Below, one piece after another: positions 56,110 through 64,000 of a stretch of DNA of 64,000 nt. The DNA comes from Theobroma cacao. Taxonomy: Eukaryota > Streptophyta > Magnoliopsida > Malvales > Malvaceae. The stretch lies in NCBI RefSeq assembly GCF_000208745.1, contig NC_030855.1, positions 18,837,102-18,901,101 of the forward strand, given 5' to 3'. Both the position numbers and the translations under genes were made by a program. The first letter of the stretch is position 1; each line of letters opens with the position of its first letter. Below the pieces are notes generated by a model. The model ran no database searches. It was not told where the DNA came from and saw only the letters and a list, made by a program, of their open reading frames with translations.

Positions 56110-58250
56110 GCTTGTTTTACTGGGGAACAAAGCTCAAAGCTTGAACTTTTTAGGTCAAAGAAGAGAATTTGTAGGTAAACGCAAGATGGACTGTTAATGG
56201 TTTTTGTTGAAAGTTATTAAAGATTTTGGCTCCTGAGAATCCTGAGCTATGTTTTGCGGGGTTGCTGTTGTTCGTTATAATAAAATAAAAGCATTAGGTG
56301 ACTTTGTAGCTGTACCTATCACAGTCCACAGTTCCCCACGTGCTGAATTTACTTAACTATTTCTGACACCCTGGTTGGGAAATCTCGGACGGCAGAGAAA
56401 GTACGTTACGAAATGTATGCTAAGAAAATGAACGGTAAGATGATTTCTTTTTCTTTTTTTCTAAGCTTATTTATTAGGGTTAATGTCAATGGAAAAGCAC
56501 TTAAGATTAGCTATTAAATCAATCTTTTCATTTTTAATAAATTTTATTATCAAGTATAATTTATTCATAAATACTAATTAGTGGGTAATGATATTGATTA
56601 AAGTGATATTTAAAATATTAATACATTATCTCTTCTTTAATAAAAAAATAATGAATTTAATGTAAAATTTTTCAATATATAAGAATTAATTTTAATTAAT
56701 ATTTATCAATATCCTAATTTATTAAGATAAAAGAAGTTCCCTGGATTTCATGTTTTGTGGGAGTGGGTCACAAGTTTTGAGGGGGACCCCATAGAGACCT
56801 TACCAACCGGTCAAACGTACTGGCAAACGTGCCAACATGGAAAAAAAGGATGATCTTCTTATAATCGCCGACGCCACGCACGCTTTACAACAAAAAACAC
56901 ATGTCTCACGAAAAAAAAAATTATCTTATTTATAAATTTAAAATAAATTTCATCTTTAATTAATATAGGAAAAATACTCTAAAATTGGATAAGATTGCTT
57001 TTGAATGGAAGGTGAAAAGGTTTGTTTTAATTAATTTATTTATTTATGTTTTATATAAAGATATTTACTTACTTTGTTCTTATATATTTAAATAAAGCAT
57101 TTATGGTAAAATAAGGAAAAGCATTCGAAAAAAAAATTTCAATAAAGAGTGGCTACTAATATAGGGTAATATGTATATTTTATTATCATATTATAAAGTT
57201 TTACGATAATAGAATCTTTTTAAAATATATGTAGAGTTTTTATTATTCCAATCAATTAAATAAATTTAATTGATTCTTTTTTTGGCTAATAACTATTTAA
57301 TTTTTTATTTGAATAAATAGTTATTTCATTTTACTAAGCAAAGGGATTGATTTAGTGTTAGGCCCAACCATCCCGTTTTTTGGGTAGGCCCAACCATGAA
57401 TGAATCGAATATTAAAGCCATTGCGTTGATGCTTTATTTACTCTTTTCGCGGCAGGTTTTCAAAGGAAAGCTGACTATGTTTTCCAGGACTCCACCTTTC
57501 TTCTTCTTTGTGCGTATGTTACTCTCTGTTTGTTTCCTGCGAAACAATGAGAAAAAAAGATTACTCTACTTTTGAACTGAAATTTTATGAAAATCCAGAT
57601 AGAAAAAAGAAGACCCTTTTACCCAGTTAAGGCTGTAGAAGCCTAAGAGTCCTTCGTTTTTGTCAGGTTTCTTGAGGCTGACGAATCAGATCAAGGACCC
57701 TTTTAATTCTTTCTTCTTTTGTTGTTTTGATTAAAAAATAGTCAGGTAGCAATCTAAGAATTCTCATTGACCAGATTTAATAGAATTCAGGTAGCAATCT
57801 TAAAATTCTCAATTATAGAAATATATGATTTTCAAGTAAATGATATTTGTATAAAAGCAGATTTTTTTGCCCTGTACAAGTGATGTTGGTATTCATAACG
57901 AGAGGTCATCTCATAACTCCACTCTATCCATATTAAAATTCGACTTTCAAGATGAAATTTTAAGTTCTAACTATTGAGATATCTACTTAAACCATAAAAA
58001 AAAAAAAGAAGAAAAAACGAAATTTAACAAAATGACTTCTAGTTTTATGGTAGAACTAATATGCAAGTGAATTTAATTTTCCTAATTTTCCTCACTTTGG
58101 AACTTTTCATGACAGAGATTCAATAAACCATTCAATTATATATATATATATACACACACATATATTCTTTTGTGTTATGCAAACATACTGTTTTGTGATA
58201 AAATATGTAACCTGAAGTAGTTGAATGCATGTTATTTTCTAAACACAAGA
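56110..58250. other. Intergenic, no gene seen
   Basis: The promoter side of the hydrolase gene (near 56110-56400) is followed by AT-rich DNA. A short direct duplication AGGTAGCAATCTNANAATTCTCA occurs at 57743 and 57788. A (TA)n/(CA)n run lies at 58137-58165. No gene was recognised. Confidence 0.45.
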
Positions 58251-58254
58251 ACTC

Positions 58255-58494
58255 ATGTCATGGAAGTGTACTAGTGCTTGTTCATCCTTGCTTTTCTTGC
58301 TGTTGTTTGCTTCTCCGTTGGCTTGTGATAGTTCAGAAAATGTTGACTTCCTGTATAATAATTCCATCGCAGTGAATGAGAGAACAGAATTTGCTGATCT
58401 GATATCGCGAGAACCAGGTGTTAAAACAAAGAGAAAGCGAGGGGATTTAAACATCATTAATGGGCGTTCTAGGCATGGAAGGAAATCAGGATAG
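58255..58494 (+). CDS. Possible small secreted peptide (hypothetical)
   Basis: An open frame of 79 codons from ATG 58255. It begins with a strong signal-peptide-like stretch (WKCTSACSSLLFLLLFASPLACDS), followed by a short polar segment and a basic stretch VKTKRKRGD, ending NGRSRHGRKSG. No known peptide-hormone motif was recognised. It ends 11 bp before the ATG of the F-box relic, so it could be an unrelated upstream frame in that transcript or chance. Treat as weakly supported. Confidence 0.3.
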   Translation: MSWKCTSACSSLLFLLLFASPLACDSSENVDFLYNNSIAVNERTEFADLISREPGVKTKRKRGDLNIINGRSRHGRKSG

Positions 58495-58505
58495 ATACCA
58501 AGAGC

Positions 58506-58853
58506 ATGGAGCAAACAGCTGACAGCTTTGATCGTATCTCACAATTTCCTGAACATATTATCCCTCAGATCCTTGTTCTCCTGCTTTGTAAAAAGGATGC
58601 AGCTAGAACCAGCGTCCCGTCAAAGAGATGGAGACACATATGGGCTTCTTTCTCAAATTTAGTCTTTGATCAGCGAAAATTTCATGGACAGCTGATAGAT
58701 TTACATATGTCTTCTGAAGTACAAATTCAGAAAATCAAGAACGTGCAGATGTCAGGAAATTACGTTGACAACACTCTCTAACGACTTGTTGAATAAAAAC
58801 ACAGTATACAGAAATTTGTGTACTCGTATAAACTAGTGGATTGATGTGGCATT
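58506..58853 (+). pseudogene. F-box/LRR (FBD-type) gene, 5' part, cut by a Copia insertion
   Basis: F-box proteins are substrate adaptors of SCF ubiquitin ligases. The N-terminal F-box is clear: DRISQFPEHIIPQILVLLL, then KDAARTSVPSKRWRHIW (residues about 9-47). After a stop at 58779-58781 the same frame continues in family style (RLVE, HSIQKFVYSYKLVD) with another stop near 58840, and is then cut at 58853 by the element 58854-62265. The 3' part resumes at 62269. Confidence 0.85.
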
Positions 58854-59133
58854 TGAAAAATAAAATGTTTCAAAAAAATGAAATCAGAAAAATCTTTTTG
58901 AGTTTTACAATCAAATATAAAGAGACTATTTATAAAAATAGTTTATCTTAAATCTACTAGTAACTCAAGTAAATAAAGAAGTATTCTAATCTTAAATTTT
59001 CTTAGAATGTAAGTAAAGTAAAAAAATAATAAAAAAAGATTATGTAAGTAAAAGAAAATATCTTAAGAGAATATCCTATAATATATACAAAGATGCAAAT
59101 AAAATAAAAAGATCTTAAATTAATTCTCCTTTA
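58854..59133 (-). repeat. Left LTR (3' LTR in element orientation) of third Copia
   Basis: Shares with 62007-62265 the start TGAAAAATAAAATG, a GACTATTTATA-like block, TCTTAAATTTTCTTAGAATG and AATATATACAAAGATGCA. It is followed by the purine tract on the minus strand. Confidence 0.8.
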
Positions 59134-59720
59134 CTCCCCTCAAATTGAAGCATGAAGATTGGAAATGCCTAACTTGCCCAATAAAGCTTGAAATCGCTCT
59201 TGACCAAGTGCCTTTGGTTAATATGTTTGCCGGTTGATATTGAGATGAAATTGGTTGGGGTGATAAAATTTTGAATTGAATATGTTGCCAAATGAAATGG
59301 AGGTCTATTTCAAAATGCTTGGAGTGCTCGTGAAAAATTGAATTGTCTACGATATGCAATGATGCCTGATTGTCACAAAATAAAGAAATTAGATATGGAT
59401 ATGATACTCCCAAATCAGATAGCAGTCGAAAAAGCCAAAATCTCTCCTGCAATAAAATATCTTCAATAGCTATATGTAAAGAATGAATGGTCAAATGGGG
59501 ACTTCTGAAGATGATAAACCTGGTGCTCTCCCTATTTGTCAAAACCTTGAGGAATCTTCATGTAGACTTCCTTTTCAAGATTGTCATGCAAAAAGGCATT
59601 GTTTACATTTAACTTATAGAGTTCCCAATTGCACACTGAAACAAGTGATCGTGAGATAAAGTAATTTGCAAATGAGACACCCAACATGTCGTGTCTACAG
59701 CTTGATGATGTGCGATCCAA
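59120..59720 (-). pseudogene. Copia RT/RNase H fragments
   Basis: The upstream piece (59720-59532) has ELYKLNVNNAFLHDNLEKEVYMKIPQGF, the RT N-terminal block. It runs directly into an RNase H piece (59542-59120) with ISLFCDNQASLHI, HSKHFEIDLHFI and QPANILTKG. The central RT including the catalytic YVDD is missing here. Frame changes and stops are present. Confidence 0.85.
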
Positions 59721-60480
59721 AGGTGCACAGCGCTCCCATTCAAGACCCTCTAGTGTTCATCTTTCTCATACGAGGCATTCAGTTGTGCAGACCTCTTGGT
59801 CGAGACCTTATGGTGCATGGCCCATGTGTGTGTGGTTTGGGTGTGTGTGGCACTCCTGTGCGAGCCTATTTGGGACGCGCTCATAGCCCGCATGGCCTCC
59901 TGTGGTGCAAGTCGATTGTGTGTGGCCTGTTGGTGCAAGGCTCCAATGTATGCGTAGCCTAGGTGCACTTTCCTCTTGTGCATGCCTTGTGGGCACGCTG
60001 CATGTGCACGTTCTGAGTATGCGCGACTATGTTACGTGTAGCCTCCTATTATGGGGCTGTGATGTACATGAACCGCTATCATGCAGGCTGTGTCTACGTG
60101 TTCTTTTGGTGTAAGGGCTCTCGGTGTGAGTGGTCTGTGTGTGCTCCTTGCACATGAGCTGGCACTCAAGTGTGCAATCTTCTCGCGCTTTTACTGCTTG
60201 TGTGCAGTCTTGGCGCCTTAGGATGGCATTTTAAGATTCTTGATCTGTGTCGTGCTGCGGGGCTCATCTGGGTGCGTGCTATTGGTGTAACTCGACTTTG
60301 TAACTATGTGGGTCATATAGAAACCCCCAATCAATGGTGGTCCGATGCTAATTGTCAATAGGCCCCCAAGTAATGTTGCCCCAAAGTTGATTTATGTCTC
60401 TAAGGCATGTGCGGCACAAGTGTGTGCTACTGGTCTGAGCCTTCTAGAGTTAGACTAGTCACGAAATCGCAGATCGTGAC
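59690..60480. other. GC-rich, TGTG-rich insert of unknown origin inside third Copia
   Basis: Composition differs sharply from the flanks: many TGTGTG, GTGCA and CTTGTG words, without an exact repeat unit. It is followed by GGCCCCCAAGTAATGTTGCC and CACGAAATCGCAGATCGTGAC at about 60360-60480, which look like retroelement spacer. It sits between RT fragments, so it was probably acquired by insertion or template switching. Confidence 0.5.
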
Positions 60481-60609
60481 ATTTTCCCTACTTAATTTAG
60501 GCAACACCCTTGTGATCTCTTTCCATCTCAAGTCTTTTTCGAGGTCCCCACTAGCTTCATGGGTTCATTTAAGATAGCTCCTCGTTGGTTGACTCGGGAA
60601 CACTTCCAA

Positions 60610-60830
60610 TTCTGGATGCATTTGATCGTGTGGATATTTAGCTTAATGCAATATTTGCTAGAGAACATGCCACTTCAATTTCAAAAAAATACTTGAGTTT
60701 ACCAAGATCCTTGATGTAAAATTTTGCATCCAAATAATGTTTCAACTTAAAAATGCGATTGAAATTGTTTTCATGATGATAACATCATCAACATATGTGA
60801 GAACTACAATCCATTCATCAAATCCTTTGA
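60610..60830 (-). pseudogene. Copia RT fragment with YVDD
   Basis: The minus strand reads TYVDDVIIMKTI, then LDAKFYIKDLGKLKYFFEIEVA, the catalytic block and following segment of Copia RT. In minus orientation it lies upstream of the VNNAFL block at 59620, the reverse of normal order, showing rearrangement. Confidence 0.8.
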
Positions 60831-61175
60831 ATATAATCTTCAAAACCTTTAGCAATTTTTAAATCCTCCATGTACAATCTTCAAAATCTCTAGGTAAGTG
60901 ATTTTCAAATCCTCTAGATACAATCTTCAAAATCATCGAGTAAGTGCTTCCGAATACAATCTTTAAAATCTTTAGGTAAGCATTGGATCTAAGATTGGAA
61001 ATCTCTAGAATTGACATCCAGTTTTGATATCGATCTATCGATAAATCCCTAGATCAACGATTAGAAATCCTCAAAATTGACGCCAGGTTTTACTACTGAT
61101 CCATCCATGAATCCTTGGATATAAGATTGGAAATCTTCAAAATTGACATCGAGTTTTGCTATTGATCCACTCATG
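60830..61175. repeat. Two adjacent tandem arrays (units about 46 and 66 bp)
   Basis: At 60830-60980 a unit like AATCCTCTAGATACAATCTTCAAAAT recurs about four times. At 60990-61175 a unit like AAGATTGGAAATCTTCAAAATTGACATCGAGTTTTGCTATTGATCCA recurs three times at about 66-bp spacing. Both are inside the third Copia. Confidence 0.7.
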
Positions 61176-61753
61176 AACAACATAAAGTTTATGGATTGAA
61201 ATGTAGTCAAGAAATCATGCTAGTGAAGTAATTATCTCTAGTTTCACTCAAAGGTTGTGAAACAAAAATCAAACTTGAATGATTAGATTGATGCAAATAA
61301 AACGAGAATTTGGTATCAATTACAATGTTTTGCATATTCGTAATAAGCGCCCTCCTAAATAGCAAATCGCTATCTTCAAACATATATTATGTATGGTAGA
61401 TGTACAAATCAAAATTTAATTCTCCTTAAAAAAAAACACAAAATCATTCCATTTGGAATGCATATCAAACCTTACCTTAGTTGCTCACCCAAATGCCAAT
61501 TAAAAATCATGGCTAATACAGACTTATTAAATCAAAATCGGAACCACATATACTTTACTTTAATTGCTCCTTGAAGCATAAACTCATTTATATCTTAAAT
61601 GTGTATGAATAACCAACTCATCAAAATATATTGCATCATGGCAAGACATATCGGATTATACAAAACACAATATAAAAGTGATCCTTCTGGAAAATATCAT
61701 AATCATCATCTAGTAGTCAACTAATGGTATAACATATCATGTATAGCATTGAA

Positions 61754-61925
61754 TCAGTTGACGGAGAACAAATCAAGTACCGCTTCGAAATAATTGATAG
61801 AGAACAAATCACGTACGGTGCCAAAGCAGTCAATGGAGAACAAATCACGTGCGACGTCGAAGTAGCCGACAGAGAACAAATCATGTGCGACACCAAAGCA
61901 ACTAATGGAAAACAAATCACTGGAA
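61754..61925. repeat. 42-bp minisatellite, about four copies
   Basis: The unit contains GAGAACAAATCACGTGCGACG with flanking GTCGAAGTAGCC, and recurs every 42 bp (the GAGAACAAATCA core at about 61766, 61808 [AGAACAAATCACG], 61838, 61880). The length is a multiple of three, so the plus strand is open throughout. It lies just inside the PBS of the third Copia. Confidence 0.75.
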
Positions 61926-61993
61926 AAAAATATCACTCTACCACAACTAGATCAACGTCATGGCTGAAAAGAAAAAAGCTATGCTAGGAACTT

Positions 61994-62006
61994 GACTCTA
62001 ATACCA
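61994..62006 (-). other. Primer binding site of third Copia element
   Basis: The minus strand TGGTATTAGAGTC directly follows the LTR. It is close to the initiator tRNA-Met PBS TGGTATCAGAGC. Confidence 0.75.
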
Positions 62007-62265
62007 TGAAAAATAAAATGTCTCAAAAGAAATCCTATTCAATTTAACAATGAAACATAAAAGAACTATTTATAGAGATAGCATTTCTAAAACTTACTTA
62101 TAATGCAAGCAAAGTAAATAAGTAAATATTTTAATCTTAGATTTTCTTGAAGTGCAAGTAAAGCAAAAAGACAATAAATAAATATTACATAAGGAAAGAA
62201 AAATATCCTGTAATATATACAAAGATGCACATAAAATAAAAGATTTTAAAATAATTCTCTTTTTA
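62007..62265 (-). repeat. Right LTR (5' LTR in element orientation) of third Copia
   Basis: 259-bp partner of 58854-59133. It is bounded by the PBS inside and by ACATT plus resumed F-box coding sequence outside. Confidence 0.8.
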
Positions 62266-62268
62266 ACA

Positions 62269-63406
62269 TTGGGAAACAATATTAAAGAGTTAAATCTCTA
62301 TATCGTTGGGTGTAGGCATAGAGGCTACTGGTTACCTCAATGTGTCCTTGCTGCCAAAAGGATAACTACATTAAGGCTTTATGGTGTCAGTTGGGACCTT
62401 GTAATGATCTAAATCTTTCTAATCTACAAAAGGTGTGCCTTGGAAAACTCTATATAGATGAACAGATAATTGAGAATCTGATCTATAGCTATCCCCTGCT
62501 TGAGGATTTTAGACTCATCTACTTTATAGGATAGAAAATTTTTCAGGTTCCAAATCTTCCTAACCTTGGCTGATTTGCACTCTTGCAAGGGGCTGAAGAA
62601 AGTTAACTTCCAATCCCCAAATCTTGAAACATTTTGGTACCATGAGAAGAAATCTACGCCCTGCAAAATCGACTTGCCCACATTCAACACCCTTAAGAGT
62701 TTGACAATAGCAAATTCTAAACTAAAGGGTGAGTTGTTTCAAAATCATCTCTGTTATTTCCCTGTCCTTGAGAAATTGGTCCTAAGCAAGTGTAATGCCT
62801 TGAAAAAAGTTACAATTTCAAGTTATCAGCTTAAGGCCTTTGTCTTGAGAGAATGCAAATAGCTAAAGGAGGCTGATATTGGCACCCTGAATCTTCTTTT
62901 ATTTGAGTACAAGGGTGATAAGATGCATTTTTCTTTCTTGAATCCGTCGAGTTTAGAGGAGACTAAGCTTCATTTTAAACCATCAAAACAAGAGGCCAAA
63001 TCTGGATTCTGCAATGAAGATGATCACACGCCTTGGTTTGCTAGATTGCAAGAATTTCTTGAGAAGTCCGATTACTCAAACGGTTTGAAATTGGTGGGCC
63101 GCTCCAATAAGGTATCTTCATTTCGAGGTTACTCTTCTACTGTTTTTATCAAGAATAAAGTGTTATTATCCACACGAAACATCCATCTTCACAAACTTGC
63201 GCTATTCTGCTCGTCATTGTTTATCAAGAATAGTCATTTATGAAAAACCGAAGGAAATTTTTCTTCCACCAGTCTATCATCTCAAACTTGTTGTGGTCAA
63301 ATCATCAACAACTCTTGAGGATCTGTTAGATGATATTTTAAGAACATGGCGTCCAGAGACACTATCATCATTGTCAATTTCCAGAAGCAATCTCCCCAAG
63401 GTATGA
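62269..63406 (+). pseudogene. F-box/LRR gene, 3' part after Copia insertion
   Basis: It resumes with GNNIKELNLYIVGC, WLPQCVLAAKRITTLRLYG and LEDFRLIYF, then PNLETFWYHEK, FPVLEKLVLSKCNALKKVTISS and LKAFVLREC, the leucine-rich pattern of FBD/F-box proteins. Frame breaks occur near 62400 and 62530; stops are near 62860 and 63241. The C-terminal part continues as YHLKLVVVKSSTTLEDLLDDIL...WRPETLSSLSIS to 63406. Together with 58506-58853 this was one gene, with lesions beyond the insertion itself. Confidence 0.82.
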
Positions 63407-63821
63407 TTGCTTAGCGGTCGAAGGTTTGTATGTGTATGCACCCACGTATGAATTCTGGTAAATAACTTGTTCTTCCTGAGTCACTGCTAGTACGTAAGAA
63501 ACTAATGGCGAGAGAGAAGGAGCTCAGCTGCTGCACATACAACGTTTCCGGTAATTAATGCTGGCGGCACTTTCTGGATAATGTCAAAACTGAAAACCTT
63601 GCCAATAGCAAAAGTACATCTGAATGGATTGCTTGGTTGAGGTCATCTCCAGCCATGTTCGAAACTAATTGTTTCAAATTAAGTTGGAAACCCCTTAATC
63701 ATGTTTGTCCGGGGTAAATTCATGTTTAACTGAATATTACTATAGACACTAAATTATAGACAAGAAAAATTAAAAATATATAAAAAAATATATATATAAA
63801 AAATGAAAATAAAAAAAAAGG
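63407..63821. other. Intergenic, no gene seen
   Basis: 3' flank of the F-box relic, becoming very A/T-rich (TATATATA run near 63778-63800). Confidence 0.4.
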
Positions 63822-63873
63822 GAGAGAGGTACGACTGGCAGGGTGCGGACGCACCCTGCCAGGCACCTCTCTC
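63822..63873. repeat. Two-step inverted repeat (hairpin)
   Basis: The inner arms GGCAGGGTGCG (63837-63847) and CGCACCCTGCC (63850-63860) are perfect with a 2-base loop. The outer arms GAGAGAGGT (63822-63830) and ACCTCTCTC (63865-63873) are also perfect. It stands at the boundary between A-rich DNA and a GC-rich block running off the window. Confidence 0.85.
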
Positions 63874-64000
63874 ACCTGCCAAACGTGAATTTTTCGCGTC
63901 CGGCAGGATAGTGGAACTTGCCCCTGGGTGCCCAGGGACAAGGCAATGGGGCGTGCCCCCTCCAGAACCCGAGAATCGGGTATAAAGGAGAGGGGGCACT
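63874..64000 (+). promoter_or_regulatory. GC-rich block with TATA-like element, cut by right edge
   Basis: An abrupt rise in GC, with GGGTATAAAGGAG at 63978-63990. It could be the start of an LTR or a promoter outside the window. No coding assignment is possible. Confidence 0.35.

Larger units (their letters stand above)
58854..62265 (-). mobile_element. Internally deleted/scrambled Ty1/Copia element in F-box gene
   Basis: LTR-like direct repeats lie at 58854-59133 and 62007-62265 (both start TGAAAAATAAAATG). On the minus strand a PBS TGGTATTAGAGTC abuts the right LTR (61994-62006) and a purine tract GAGGGGAG abuts the left one (59134-59141). The candidate duplication is GCATT (58849-58853) and ACATT (62266-62270), one mismatch. 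Inside are RNase H (59120-59542), an RT piece (59532-59720), another RT piece with YVDDV near 60790, GC-rich foreign-looking sequence (59690-60480) and minisatellites. RT pieces are out of normal order. Confidence 0.82.

Noticed and set aside
55741..56130. Hydrolase start at 56130
   Set aside because: The codon there is TTG; the first in-frame ATG is 56109 and gives a normal signal peptide.
1..64000. tRNA or rRNA genes
   Set aside because: No convincing tRNA cloverleaf or rRNA core was seen by eye; the tRNA-Met-like words found are retrotransposon primer sites.

Overview
The window is nuclear DNA of a flowering plant, most likely a eudicot. It is AT-rich, has spliced genes, coiled-coil NBS-LRR resistance genes, dirigent proteins, an ILR1-like auxin-conjugate hydrolase and many LTR retrotransposons primed by initiator tRNA-Met. 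The resistance-gene style (N-terminus beginning MADALVS, serine/asparagine tracts in the LRR) reminds me of Citrus or another rosid tree, but this cannot be verified from the sequence. There are two assembly gaps (9454-9463 and 38081-38455).

Layout. (1) 1-28 kb is a cluster of three same-strand (minus) CC-NB-ARC-LRR genes: a 5' part running off the left edge (1-1541) and two intact single-exon genes (17363-20278 and 25113-28061). Between the first and second gene sit two retroelements with target-site duplications: a degenerate Copia (1712-6694, TSD CTGGG) inserted 165 bp upstream of the first gene, and a 7.8-kb non-autonomous Gypsy-type LTR element (7028-14800, TSD TTTAC). The latter carries an intron-containing plant-mobile-domain (PMD) gene antisense to its own retroviral direction. 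The downstream spacer of each complete CNL holds a decayed fragment of the ILR1-like hydrolase gene whose full copy lies at 51-56 kb, so the cluster grew by DNA-level segmental duplication. (2) 28-35.5 kb holds a LINE-type ORF1 relic split by a 751-bp hAT-like element and a degenerate tandem-repeat field. (3) 35464-43541 is a second Copia element (TSD ACGAC) whose gag is split by a solo LTR of a Gypsy-type element. (4) 43.9-51 kb holds one intact dirigent gene, one dirigent pseudogene with three lesions, a tiny third dirigent remnant, and an unusual head-to-head (inverted) minisatellite. (5) 51486-56109 is an intact five-exon IAA-amino-acid hydrolase gene ending in HDEL. (6) 58.5-63.4 kb is an F-box/LRR gene broken by nonsense codons and by a third, internally scrambled Copia element (58854-62265).

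Genes likely to be functional are the two full CNL genes, the dirigent gene and the ILR1-like hydrolase; the left-edge CNL is open as far as visible. The rest is mostly transposon or pseudogene. The most notable structure is the LTR element with an antisense, spliced PMD cargo gene. Antisense placement would explain why its introns survived retrotransposition.
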